Source of the DNA: Hafnia alvei
Lineage (GTDB): Bacteria > Pseudomonadota > Gammaproteobacteria > Enterobacterales > Enterobacteriaceae
Length of the DNA stretch: 64,000 nucleotides
NCBI RefSeq assembly: GCF_964063325.1
Contig: NZ_OZ061315.1
Coordinates: 3,472,001-3,536,000, forward strand
Direction of reading: 5' to 3'
Part shown: piece after piece, positions 16,420 through 25,165 of the stretch
Numbering within the stretch: position 1 is the stretch's first letter
Layout: every line of letters begins with the position of its first letter
Program-made: the position numbers and the translations under genes
Notes under the pieces: model-generated
Database searches by the model: none
What the model was told of the DNA's origin: nothing
Seen by the model: the letters and a program-made list of their open reading frames with translations, nothing else

Positions 16420-17139
16420 TCAGTTCTGAGGATTGAGCTTTTGCACTTCAGCCTTGGCCTTCGCCAACTGAGCTTCAAAAGCAGGGTTATTGTGCAGAGT
16501 GGCAACAACCGCGCTTCCTACTACACGCGCAGCATTGACGTCGCTCTGCCAGTGATAACCACAGATCACACGGCTTTGCCCAAGCTCATAACCACGCTTG
16601 AGAATTTCATTCTGTCTTGCAGGATTCACTTCCGCTAGCACCAGCGCCACTGACCAGCCGATCGTGGTGTGACCCGAAGGATATGAACCATTGGTGGAGA
16701 GCTCTTTTTCATCTTCTGGACGGCAGGTTGCTTCTTTATAGAAAGCAAAAGGACGCACACGATTATAGTGCTGCTTCGCTGAACGCGTTGCGTATTCACC
16801 CGCATCTTCTTTCATCGTCGTGATCAGCGTGAACGTTTCAGGGTTTTTTTCTTTAGAAATAGGAATGCCAAAAGCGGTGGAGAAATTTCTCGCCAAGCTA
16901 TCTTTAGACACATCAGCATCATCGTAAGCCTGTTTACCACGCTCGGTGCTGCGCAGCGCTTTGCCTTCATCGTAATGCGCTTTATCGCTTAAGAAATCGA
17001 TGCTGGTGTAAGACGGCGGTGGCGGTAGCAGCTTTAAGCTGTCAGGCGCTTGTTCATATTTAAGATAGTGATCGTCGGCAGCCATGCCGTAACCAGAAAC
17101 TAATAAACCAACTAACGTCGCTAAAACAATTTTCTTCAT
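16420..17139 (-). CDS. phoC: Class A non-specific acid phosphatase (PhoC/PhoN type)
   Basis: A periplasmic phosphatase of broad specificity, 239 residues with a signal peptide (1-20, cleavage near A-A-D-D). The full PAP2/class A signature is intact: K122-x6-R129-P, P153-S-G-H156 region (Y-P-S-G-H) and S189-R190-x5-H196-x3-D200. The upstream-open frame from 17217 adds a cysteine-rich stretch without signal character, so ATG 17139 is used. PhoC versus PhoN naming is uncertain because the two differ mainly in regulation. The gene is absent from this position in E. coli and, near ushA, adds to phosphate-ester scavenging. Confidence 0.9.
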   Translation of the reverse strand: MKKIVLATLVGLLVSGYGMAADDHYLKYEQAPDSLKLLPPPPSYTSIDFLSDKAHYDEGKALRSTERGKQAYDDADVSKDSLARNFSTAFGIPISKEKNPETFTLITTMKEDAGEYATRSAKQHYNRVRPFAFYKEATCRPEDEKELSTNGSYPSGHTTIGWSVALVLAEVNPARQNEILKRGYELGQSRVICGYHWQSDVNAARVVGSAVVATLHNNPAFEAQLAKAKAEVQKLNPQN

Positions 17140-17296
17140 CAGTGTGTTTCCTCCTGTCTGGCATCTTAAGCACTCTTCTTTCATCTGACCGTGACAGCGA
17201 TAACATTTGCGCCACAAATGAGAATAGATATTTGATAACTAGAGTAAAAGTGCCGCTGAACAGAAGAATGCAATCCAATGCAATACTTAGAAACGC

Positions 17297-17320
17297 AAAA
17301 ACCCGCACTAGGCGGGTTTT
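17297..17320 (-). terminator. Terminator of the csp gene
   Basis: AAAACCCGC (17298-17306) pairs with GCGGGTTTT (17312-17320). On the minus strand the stem is followed by TTTTTGCGTTT, as expected downstream of the csp gene. Confidence 0.85.
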
Positions 17321-17363
17321 CGGTTCACAGCAACTCAGAGGTTACTGCGATGGCTGTTGGCTA

Positions 17364-17576
17364 TTACAGCGCAACAACGTTTACTGCTGATGGACCTTTA
17401 GCGCCGTTCTCGATAGAGAACTCAACTTTTTGGCCTTCATCAAGAGTTTTGAAATCGTTGCTCTGGATTGCAGAGAAATGTACGAATACATCTTTGCTGC
17501 CATCTTCAGGAGAGATAAAACCAAAACCTTTACCAGCGTCAAACCATTTTACTAAACCAGTCATTTTATTAGACAT
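17364..17576 (-). CDS. CspA-family cold-shock protein
   Basis: A 70-residue cold-shock-domain RNA chaperone that binds single-stranded nucleic acid. RNP1 (K-G-F-G-F-I) and RNP2 (D-V-F-V-H-F) are both intact, and the M-S-N-K-M-T-G-L-V-K-W-F N-terminus with G-A-K-G-P near the end is closest by eye to CspA itself. The ORF is open upstream to 17609, but ATG 17576 gives the family N-terminus and has AAGGA ahead. The upstream leader of about 209 nt carries a cold box, so cold-inducible expression is likely. This gene sits between ybaK and ushA, unlike E. coli. Confidence 0.93.
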   Translation of the reverse strand: MSNKMTGLVKWFDAGKGFGFISPEDGSKDVFVHFSAIQSNDFKTLDEGQKVEFSIENGAKGPSAVNVVAL

Positions 17577-17766
17577 AGATACTTCCTTTATTTGTTTTGT
17601 GTGCCGCAATGATTCAAATAAATCATGCAGCGAAGGTGGTCGTCTTCAAAGAGTTACTTATTGAAAAGTTCTTACTTAGCACTTAGGAGAAGACTCACAA
17701 GAAGAAGAGGTATCTATGCGGATAGCGCTTGAACTGAGGACTGCTTTACTAAAACTGCGTTCATAA

Positions 17767-17821
17767 GGTCTGTGTTTCAAACCGATGACGCTATTTACTC
17801 ATACCCACCCTCAGTTATCAA
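17767..17821 (-). promoter_or_regulatory. csp promoter and cold-box leader
   Basis: On the minus strand a TTGATA (17816-17821) and TAAATA (17792-17797) pair with 18-bp spacing is followed at once by CGGTTTGAAACACAGACC (17767-17784). This closely matches the first bases of the E. coli cspA transcript, including the cold box. The remaining leader down to 17577 is gene-free and about 209 nt long. Confidence 0.78.
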
Positions 17822-17902
17822 GAACTATTTTCAAATAATAATTTTCTCATCTAGACGGCTAGACTGGTGGAAGTTTAGGTGTTCGCAATCTTTGCGACAG
17901 GT

Positions 17903-17926
17903 CAGAGGGCAGAAATCTGCCCTCTG
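17903..17926 (-). terminator. Hairpin after ushA
   Basis: A perfect 11-bp inverted repeat (17903-17913 with 17916-17926) lies 21 nt beyond the ushA stop. There is no clear T-run, so it is a probable 3'-end hairpin rather than a textbook terminator. Confidence 0.5.
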
Positions 17927-17947
17927 AATCAGTTTAGCGTCGGCGGA

Positions 17948-19609
17948 TTAATTCGCCGATTTATAAACAATCTCCCCCTTCGGCTCATAGTCTGCGACTT
18001 TAAGCGGAGAGTGTTTTTCGATGTACTGTTTCAGCACTTCAGCATCGACGAACCCCGTATTCACATAGCTTGGCCGATCGCTCACAATAGGGTAATCATC
18101 GCCGCCGGTGGCGTTAAAACTCAGCAGCGCTAAACGGTAGATTTTGTCTGCCTGCAAAGGCTCACCTTTGATTTTCACGTCGCTTACGCCCTTCCCATCA
18201 GCGACTAGGCTCACATTAGCAAACTGCGCATACGCCCCTGAATCGACTTTTTTATTGGCGACCACCGCCAGATATTTTTCAAGATCAAGGCCGTTCATCT
18301 CGACGTAAGCCACCAAATTGCCGAAAGGCTGAACTTTCAGCACATCTTTGTAGGTGATATCGCCCGGCTCAATTGAATCTCGTACCCCGCCACCGCTCAT
18401 CACGGCCAAATCCGCCTGTGTGCGCTCCATCTGCGCGGCAAGTAGTAAACGCGCCATATTGGTTTGTTCGAAGCGAACTTTGCTACGATCGCCCATTAAT
18501 TTGCCATCCACGCTGCCAACTTTGACCTCCAACTGCGCTTTGCCCTTCTCTTCAAACGGCGTTAGCAGTTTCAGCATCTGCGGATTTTCATCAATCTTGT
18601 GGGTGTAGTAAGCACGCTCGGTTGTGCCGTCTTCTTTAGTCACTTTCTGACTCAGATTAACGGGGATGAGCTGGTAGTGCTGCAGCGTCAGCTCGCCGTT
18701 GCGGAAGGTAAAATCAGCTCGCCCAACGTATTTACCCCACTCATGGGCCTGTACGATCCAAGTTCCATTTTGACGATCGGGCGCGCACGGCGTTCCCGGC
18801 ACATAATCGGCCTGCTTTTGGTTCTCGGACGCCATACAAACAGGATCCTGTGAGTGGCCTCCAACGATCATATCGAGATATCCGGTTGGCAATTTTCTCG
18901 CCATTTCAACGTCGCCTGGCGCGTTCGAACCGTGGTTGCCGTTGTCATAATGTCCCATATGCGTGGCGGCAATAATTACATCAGGCTTTTCGTTTTGTTT
19001 GATCTGCTGGATCAGCGTTTTTGCTTCTACCGCAGGATCGCGGAATTCGATACCTTTTAGCAGTTCAGGGTTACCAATTTTGGCCGTATCGTCGGTGGTT
19101 AAGCCGATTACCGCAATTTTGATATCTTGCTTATCGAAAATCTCATACGGCTTAAACAGACGCTTTTCCGTACCTTGCTGATAAATATTGGCGGAAAGTA
19201 ACGGGAACGTGGCCCATTTTTCCTGCTGGCGCAGTACCGATAGCGGGTTATCGAACTCATGATTGCCGATAGCCATTGCGTCATAACCCACGAGGTTCAT
19301 GCCACGGAAATCAGGCTCGGCATCCTGTAAATCAGATTCAGGAACACCGGTATTAATATCGCCGCCGGAAAGCAACAAAACGCTACCGCCCTGCGCTGCC
19401 ACTTCATGGCGGATCTGATCCACCAGCGTCTTTTGTGCCGCTAAGCCATATTCACCGTTGGCGTTCTGCCAAAAATGGCCGTGATGATCGTTAGTATGCA
19501 GAATGGTGATGTTATAGGTTTTATCTTTTTCCCATGCTGCTGCCCACGTTGGCACCAATGCCAGAGTGACCGCTAACGCACATGCGGTGCCTTTTAAAGC
19601 CAATTTCAT
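17948..19609 (-). CDS. ushA: Periplasmic UDP-sugar hydrolase / 5'-nucleotidase UshA
   Basis: Hydrolyses extracellular UDP-sugars and nucleotides in the periplasm for salvage. The 553-residue product starts with a signal peptide (about 1-25, ending A-A-A-W). It has the two-domain 5'-nucleotidase layout: metal motifs H-T-N-D-H-H-G-H, G-G-D-I-N-T-G, G-N-H-E-F-D, A-T-H-M-G-H-Y and G-G-H-S-Q-D, then the C-terminal substrate domain with G-G-G-V-R-D-S-I and F-N-A-T-G-G-D. ATG 19609 has a GGAGA box 5 nt upstream and matches the E. coli N-terminus; the upstream ATGs at 19639 and 19636 add non-signal residues. Confidence 0.96.
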   Translation of the reverse strand: MKLALKGTACALAVTLALVPTWAAAWEKDKTYNITILHTNDHHGHFWQNANGEYGLAAQKTLVDQIRHEVAAQGGSVLLLSGGDINTGVPESDLQDAEPDFRGMNLVGYDAMAIGNHEFDNPLSVLRQQEKWATFPLLSANIYQQGTEKRLFKPYEIFDKQDIKIAVIGLTTDDTAKIGNPELLKGIEFRDPAVEAKTLIQQIKQNEKPDVIIAATHMGHYDNGNHGSNAPGDVEMARKLPTGYLDMIVGGHSQDPVCMASENQKQADYVPGTPCAPDRQNGTWIVQAHEWGKYVGRADFTFRNGELTLQHYQLIPVNLSQKVTKEDGTTERAYYTHKIDENPQMLKLLTPFEEKGKAQLEVKVGSVDGKLMGDRSKVRFEQTNMARLLLAAQMERTQADLAVMSGGGVRDSIEPGDITYKDVLKVQPFGNLVAYVEMNGLDLEKYLAVVANKKVDSGAYAQFANVSLVADGKGVSDVKIKGEPLQADKIYRLALLSFNATGGDDYPIVSDRPSYVNTGFVDAEVLKQYIEKHSPLKVADYEPKGEIVYKSAN

Positions 19610-19921
19610 ACGGATTCTCCGTGTCGTCATATTCATCATCCCAAAGACTTTCTCATTATTATGATTATCAAATTCAAATCACTGCGCTTGATACCAAGTC
19701 TAAAATTCTAACGGCAAGATGAGGGGATCTTTTCATTTTTTTGCGAGCTATTTCAAATTACGCCGCTCATTTAGCCTCAATAGCCGGTAAATAGTCCATA
19801 TGAAGGCAAAAACAACGGTTGACCAAGAATGATAAACTTTGTCATTGTTAGCGTGATGTCTATCCCTATTTATCTGCCTGCATAAATAGCTCTTTAACTG
19901 ACGAAATCATAAAAACAGACT
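19610..19921. other. ushA-fsr divergent intergenic region
   Basis: About 310 bp of AT-rich DNA between divergent genes. It should contain both promoters, but I see no repeat or well-matched operator. Confidence 0.3.
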
Positions 19922-21145
19922 ATGACTGACCGCATCGATCCAGTGTCCGAGTCCGTGACACAAAAGCCCGTCAATCGCACCTCGTTTTCCATACTGGGCG
20001 CTATCAGCGTGTCCCATTTGCTAAACGATATGATCCAATCGCTGATTCTGGCGATCTACCCTATTCTGCGCGGTGAGTTTTCGCTGAATTTTGCACAGAT
20101 AGGCCTTATCACTCTGACCTATCAACTGACTGCCTCTATGCTGCAACCGTTGATCGGTATGTACACTGATAAACATCCGAAACCCTACTCTCTGCCAATC
20201 GGTATGGGATTCACCTTAGCGGGGCTTTTACTGCTTTCCGTTGCGCCTAGTTTTGAAATTGTGCTGATCGCCGCCGCATTAGTGGGTACGGGGTCGTCTA
20301 TTTTCCATCCTGAGTCCTCCCGTGTCGCGCGTATGGCCTCTGGTGGACGCCACGGCCTCGCGCAGTCGGTGTTTCAGGTGGGCGGTAACTTCGGTAGCTC
20401 GCTCGGCCCCTTGCTAGCTGCAGCGATCATTGCACCTTATGGCCAAGGAAATATTGCATGGTTCTCTCTGGCGGCGCTGTTGGCTATTGTTGTTTTGCTT
20501 CAGGTCAGCAAGTGGTATCAGCAGCAAACCCGACAAAGCAAAGGTAAGCCTAAAGGCCACGGCAACGTGAAAGTGCTTCCACGCCGCACCGTAGTGGTTT
20601 CTTTATCCATACTGCTAGTGCTGATTTTCTCGAAATACTTCTATCTCACCAGCATTAGTAGCTATTACACCTTTTATCTCATCCATAAGTTCGGCGTTTC
20701 GGTACAAAGTGCGCAAATACATTTGTTTGCCTTCCTGTTTGCCGTTGCCGCCGGAACCATTATTGGCGGGCCTCTGGGCGATAAGATAGGGCGTAAATAT
20801 GTTATTTGGGGCTCTATTCTGGGTGTCGCACCGTTTACGCTGGCTTTACCCTATGCATCGCTTTACTGGACTGGGGTTTTAACCGTGATCATCGGTGTGA
20901 TTCTGGCATCGGCGTTTTCAGCCATCTTGGTTTACGCGCAAGAGTTGATTCCTGGCAAAGTTGGGATGGTATCAGGCCTCTTCTTTGGTTTTGCCTTTGG
21001 TATGGGTGGCTTAGGTGCCGCAGTTTTAGGCTATGTTGCCGATTTAACCAGCATTGACTTGGTTTATCAAATTTGCGCATTCCTGCCATTACTCGGCATC
21101 TTGACGGCATTATTGCCAAACATAGAACATAAAGACGCTAATTAG
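19922..21145 (+). CDS. fsr: Fosmidomycin efflux MFS transporter Fsr
   Basis: A 407-residue 12-segment major facilitator; overproduction of E. coli Fsr confers fosmidomycin resistance, while the natural substrate is unclear. The N-terminal S-H-L-L-N-D-M-I-Q-S-L and A-I-Y-P-I-L/M motifs, G-T-G-S-S-I-F-H-P-E-S-S-R in TM4, the central basic cytoplasmic loop (about residues 200-220) and G-D-K-I-G-R-K-Y-V-I-W-G-S-I are all typical. Position beside ushA and ybaL is as in E. coli. Confidence 0.94.
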   Translation: MTDRIDPVSESVTQKPVNRTSFSILGAISVSHLLNDMIQSLILAIYPILRGEFSLNFAQIGLITLTYQLTASMLQPLIGMYTDKHPKPYSLPIGMGFTLAGLLLLSVAPSFEIVLIAAALVGTGSSIFHPESSRVARMASGGRHGLAQSVFQVGGNFGSSLGPLLAAAIIAPYGQGNIAWFSLAALLAIVVLLQVSKWYQQQTRQSKGKPKGHGNVKVLPRRTVVVSLSILLVLIFSKYFYLTSISSYYTFYLIHKFGVSVQSAQIHLFAFLFAVAAGTIIGGPLGDKIGRKYVIWGSILGVAPFTLALPYASLYWTGVLTVIIGVILASAFSAILVYAQELIPGKVGMVSGLFFGFAFGMGGLGAAVLGYVADLTSIDLVYQICAFLPLLGILTALLPNIEHKDAN

Positions 21146-21152
21146 ACTTAAT

Positions 21153-21195
21153 AACCCGACTTATCCTGTAGGATTGGTCGGGTTTGCTTTTTCTC
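21153..21195 (+). terminator. Terminator of fsr
   Basis: AACCCGAC (21153-21160) pairs with GTCGGGTT (21177-21184) with an inner ATCC/GGAT stem, followed by TTGCTTTTTCTC. Confidence 0.85.
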
Positions 21196-21402
21196 AAAGC
21201 CGCGTGCTGCATGCGGTTGTATCACAAAACCTCTCTTTACCGCCGTTGGCGCGTTTTTTTTCTAAATTAAGACTTATTTCCCAAAATTAACTCAGCAGAA
21301 TTTCGATAAATACAATAAACTTATTACAGATACCTGTGAGTTTCACTCAGCCAATGCACATTGATTGCGCTAAAGGAGTGGAAAACGCCGGATTTATACA
21401 CA

Positions 21403-21458
21403 CATTAATTGAAGTTGCAGCGAGCTATCCAGTGCTGCTTCAAGTTAAGAAGGGTATT
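21403..21458 (+). repeat. Internally deleted ERIC remnant
   Basis: TTAATTGAAGTTGCAGC (from 21405) resembles the ERIC left end, and CTGCTTCAAGTTAAGAAGGGTATT resembles the right end. Only about 10 bp lie between them, so most of the element core would be missing. It sits 40 bp before ybaL. Confidence 0.5.
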
Positions 21459-21497
21459 AATTATTTAGCTGTTCGTGCAGTGCTAGAAGGAGTCTAG

Positions 21498-23195
21498 ATG
21501 CATCATTCAACCCCGCTTATCACGACAATCGTTGGAGGCTTAGTTCTCGCCTTTCTTTTAGGTATGCTGGCAAATCGCCTGCGAATATCCCCTCTGGTGG
21601 GCTATCTCGTCGCAGGCGTGCTTGCTGGCCCATTCACCCCTGGTTTTGTGGCAGACACCTCGCTTGCCCCTGAACTGGCCGAAATTGGCGTTATCCTGCT
21701 GATGTTCGGCGTTGGTTTGCATTTCTCTCTAAAAGATTTGATGGCGGTTAAAAACATCGCCATACCCGGCGCTATTGCACAAATTGCAGTGGCGACATTG
21801 TTGGGTATGGGGCTTTCGTCGTTGTTGGGTTGGGATTTAGTTACAGGCTTAGTGTTTGGCTTATGTTTATCCACCGCGAGTACCGTGGTGTTGCTGCGCG
21901 CTCTGGAAGAGCGGCAGTTGATTGACAGCCAACGCGGCCAAATCGCCATTGGCTGGCTGATCGTTGAAGATCTCGCCATGGTGCTTACGCTGGTTTTGCT
22001 ACCTGCTTTTGCCGGAATTATGGGCGAAGGCCAAGATATGCAGCTCAAAGATTTGCTGATCGAACTGGGTATTACGCTGGGCAAAGTCGTGGCCTTTATC
22101 ACCATTATGATTGTGGTAGGTCGCCGTTTGGTGCCGTGGATTTTGGCGAAAACCGCCAGTACCGGTTCTCGCGAACTGTTCACGCTCTCCGTTTTAGCGC
22201 TGGCAATGGGCGTGGCATATGGCGCAGTGGCGATCTTCGACGTTTCCTTTGCGCTGGGTGCGTTCTTTGCAGGGATGGTGCTGAACGAGTCTGAGCTTAG
22301 CCATCGTGCTGCTCACGATACGCTTCCACTACGCGATGCCTTTGCGGTTCTGTTCTTTGTTTCCGTAGGGATGCTGTTTGACCCGATGATTCTGGTTGAA
22401 CAGCCGCTGGCGGTGTTGGGCTGCTTGGCGATTATCGTCTTTGGTAAATCCGTCGCCGCATTCTTCTTGGTAAAAATGTTTGGTCACTCCAAGCGTACTG
22501 CTCTGACCGTTTCTGTGAGCTTGGCGCAGATCGGTGAGTTTGCCTTTATTTTGGCGGGATTAGGCATTTCGTTGAATATGCTGTCACCAGAAGGACGGAA
22601 TTTGGTGCTGGCGGGCGCAATCCTCTCCATCATGATTAACCCGCTGCTGTTTACACTGTTAGAGCGCTATCTTGCCAAAACCGAGACCATTGAAGACCAG
22701 AGCCTGCAAGAGGTCACAGAGGAAGAAGAGAAGCAGATCCCCGTTGACCTATGCAACCACGTGCTGCTGGTTGGTTACGGGCGCGTAGGCAGCCTGATTG
22801 GGGCTAAGCTACACGATGCGGGCGTTCCTCTGGTGGTTATCGAGAACTCACGCCCTCGCGTTGAAGCGCTGCGTGAGCAAGGTATTCATGCCGTGCTAGG
22901 GAATGCGGCTAATCCTGAAATCATGGAGCTGGCGAGAATTGACTGCGCACGCTGGCTGCTGCTCACCATTCCAAACGGCTATGAAGCCGGTGAGATTGTG
23001 GCTTTCGCCCGAACCAAACGCGATACGCTGGACATCATTGCCCGTGCGCACTACGACGATGAAGTGGCCTACATTTCAGACCGTGGCGCCAATCAGGTGG
23101 TGATGGGGGAACGCGAAATTGCGAACAGCATGCTGGAATTGTTGCAGGTCGATAAGATGACGGATGCGGATAAAATGCAGGAGTGTCCGATCTGA
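21498..23195 (+). CDS. ybaL: YbaL, KefC-type CPA2 cation:proton antiporter
   Basis: A 565-residue monovalent cation:proton antiporter-2 family membrane protein. About 12-13 hydrophobic segments fill residues 1-395, including the family motifs L-M-F-G-V-G-L-H-F and A-Q-I-G-E-F-A-F. A cytoplasmic RCK/TrkA-N domain follows (about 415-540) with the nucleotide-binding G-Y-G-R-V-G-S-L-I-G. Transported ion and ligand are not established for YbaL. A strong AAGGAG box precedes ATG 21498. Confidence 0.93.
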   Translation: MHHSTPLITTIVGGLVLAFLLGMLANRLRISPLVGYLVAGVLAGPFTPGFVADTSLAPELAEIGVILLMFGVGLHFSLKDLMAVKNIAIPGAIAQIAVATLLGMGLSSLLGWDLVTGLVFGLCLSTASTVVLLRALEERQLIDSQRGQIAIGWLIVEDLAMVLTLVLLPAFAGIMGEGQDMQLKDLLIELGITLGKVVAFITIMIVVGRRLVPWILAKTASTGSRELFTLSVLALAMGVAYGAVAIFDVSFALGAFFAGMVLNESELSHRAAHDTLPLRDAFAVLFFVSVGMLFDPMILVEQPLAVLGCLAIIVFGKSVAAFFLVKMFGHSKRTALTVSVSLAQIGEFAFILAGLGISLNMLSPEGRNLVLAGAILSIMINPLLFTLLERYLAKTETIEDQSLQEVTEEEEKQIPVDLCNHVLLVGYGRVGSLIGAKLHDAGVPLVVIENSRPRVEALREQGIHAVLGNAANPEIMELARIDCARWLLLTIPNGYEAGEIVAFARTKRDTLDIIARAHYDDEVAYISDRGANQVVMGEREIANSMLELLQVDKMTDADKMQECPI

Positions 23196-23261
23196 ATGGG
23201 AACGGTGTAGGTTTCGTACGCCTAATCCACCGAAATCTACATATACACTGTACAGGCGTCC

Positions 23262-23651
23262 GAGTCGGGGGGCCAATCGCTGCCCCCCGACTCCCCAGCT
23301 TGGCACCGCCCTTCAGCCTGCTTCGCAGGTGCCCGCATCTCGTCATTCCGGCTTTAACGGAACGAACGGCAATCGCCATCCTGGCTCCTCCGTTCTTTCG
23401 CCGACGTCCCTGTCGGCGAATCCTAGCCTACATTCCTCTATTCGGCTGAAGAACAACGTGCCGGAAAAAGTCAAAGTTAAAGCAAAATGCGTGTCTGGTT
23501 TTTAGTTTAAGTATTGGCATGGAGAGCCACCGGTACAGGGATGTACCGGTGGAGTTTGGGGCGCCCTGGATGGGCGATACCAAACCGGAGCGGAAATGGC
23601 GTCTCAGATAAAAGCGCGCGAGTGCAGAGACCACGCGCTGGTGGTCTCTGC
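23262..23651. repeat. Hairpin-rich gene-free block between ybaL and gsk
   Basis: The 553-bp gap has no credible gene but at least seven perfect dyads: 23262-23272/23283-23293 (11 bp, GAGTCGGGGGG), 23317-23321/23325-23329, 23346-23350/23358-23362, 23399-23405/23412-23418, 23527-23536/23543-23552 (10 bp, CCACCGGTAC), 23554-23559/23580-23585 enclosing 23562-23566/23572-23576, and 23624-23634/23641-23651 (11 bp). The first could end ybaL transcripts and the last gsk transcripts, but neither explains the block. It resembles a dispersed structured intergenic repeat; no known family name is assigned. Confidence 0.6.
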
Positions 23652-23748
23652 CCGTACGCCTTCACTGATGTGGCAATAATGCTCGATATTGACTGGCGGG
23701 CGGAACGTTACACTCCAGCGACATAAATCAATAAGCAGAGATAACCAC

Positions 23749-25050
23749 TTACCTCTCCCAGTACGACTCTTCCAAACTATCTTCTCGTTCCGGCAGGCCG
23801 CGCGTTAGGCGCGGTGAATGCTGGTTAAGCACCTGATAGCTCACGCGGTTAGCGTATTTACAAACCTGCGCCAGCGAGGAATACGTCAGATAAGTGCGTT
23901 GATGTTTGCTGGAATTTGGCACGTTGGTACGGTGGAAACCGTTCGCTGCAACATCATGTAGCAAGGCGGCGAGAGCACCGTCGCCAGCCCCGTTGGTATT
24001 CATGATCTTCTCAGGGCCGCCCATGTATGGCGCGATATGCGAATAGATTTTAAACGGGTTTTCGCAGGCGATTTTGCGCATCGGACGACTGAATTCATAC
24101 AGGTTAAATTCTGGAATCACGCCCGGCAGCAATGGATGCTGAGTCTTACGTTTACCTTCTTCTTCTGTATAACCCGCCATATACAAGCCAACCGGCCCTG
24201 CGGTGCACAGCACCAGATCAACCCACTCCAGCGCTTTATCTGATGCCGCCAGCGGATCGTTAAACCCGGTTAAGGCTTCCGCTTCTTCTTCATTCATCGC
24301 CACAACCGTCACGTTATCGCGCAGGAAATCACGCCACCACTGCGGATCGTCAGCAATCACAAACTTGGTGCCTAGCGTCAGCACCACCGGTACATTGTGT
24401 TTTTTTGCATACTCGATGGCTTTCATAGTGGCATCGCGCATCGGTTCACCCGGCTTGCAGCGCACCAAATAAGCCGTCAACACCAGTGCAGAAGCACCAG
24501 CGATAACTTCTTCAGGAATGCTTTCAGGACGCAGCTGATTCATCATCCCCGGACTAATGGCAAAGGTACGTTCACCGTTATCGCTAATTAAGGTGAAGCA
24601 GCGACCAATCGCGCCGTCAACGCCTTGCAGATAGTTGAGGTCGGTACGACTGGAGGTGTTGCACAGATAGCGATAGGCGTAGCTGCCAATTTTCACGTTG
24701 CTGCACATGACGCCCAGCAAAATGGAGCGATCGTCAGCCAAAACGGAGTAATTGTGCATGGTGTTGCCGATAGTACCGCCGGCAAACTCATGGGTGATCA
24801 GCTGATTATCTTTTAACTCTTGATACAGCGCTTCCGCTACATCGTCTTCAATTACCAGAGAATGTCCCTGACTTAGACGGTAACGGGTAATAAAATCGTC
24901 GCTGACTTTCGCCTCAATATCCACCAGCGTTTGGTCGATGCCGACTACGTAGGAGGTATCAATTTCGCTTTTTTGTGTTGCATGCAACAACGGATCGCGC
25001 GCGTTTACAGGAAAGTAGTGTTTAGATTTGCGTTGGCCAGGGAATTTCAT
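23749..25050 (-). CDS. gsk: Inosine-guanosine kinase Gsk
   Basis: PfkB-family kinase phosphorylating inosine and guanosine for purine salvage, 433 residues (E. coli 434). The N-terminal M-K-F-P-G-Q-R-K-S-K-H-Y-F-P-V, the substrate motif G-G-T-I-G-N-T-M-H-N and the catalytic-base signature N-T-N-G-A-G-D-G-A-L-A-A-L (near residue 340) are intact. The E. coli gene aes, normally between hemH and gsk, is missing here. Confidence 0.96.
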   Translation of the reverse strand: MKFPGQRKSKHYFPVNARDPLLHATQKSEIDTSYVVGIDQTLVDIEAKVSDDFITRYRLSQGHSLVIEDDVAEALYQELKDNQLITHEFAGGTIGNTMHNYSVLADDRSILLGVMCSNVKIGSYAYRYLCNTSSRTDLNYLQGVDGAIGRCFTLISDNGERTFAISPGMMNQLRPESIPEEVIAGASALVLTAYLVRCKPGEPMRDATMKAIEYAKKHNVPVVLTLGTKFVIADDPQWWRDFLRDNVTVVAMNEEEAEALTGFNDPLAASDKALEWVDLVLCTAGPVGLYMAGYTEEEGKRKTQHPLLPGVIPEFNLYEFSRPMRKIACENPFKIYSHIAPYMGGPEKIMNTNGAGDGALAALLHDVAANGFHRTNVPNSSKHQRTYLTYSSLAQVCKYANRVSYQVLNQHSPRLTRGLPEREDSLEESYWER

Positions 25051-25165
25051 CAGTGTCGTCAGCAGTTATGAAGCGTTGTTAATAACGGGAAGCCGAGAAT
25101 TCTAACACATCACTTGCTTAATCGTCAGAGTCGAAGACTCCGACGCTAAACTTTAGCCAACGCGA

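Noticed and set aside
23164..23505. 113-residue plus-strand ORF and overlapping short ORFs in the ybaL-gsk gap
   Set aside because: They overlap the ybaL end, are Ser/Pro/Arg-rich and low-complexity, lack a ribosome-binding site and run through perfect hairpins. They look like read-through of a structured repeat.
23262..23651. Retron msr-msd or another known structured RNA system
   Set aside because: The hairpins invite the idea, but no reverse transcriptase ORF is near and no retron a1/a2 repeat is seen.
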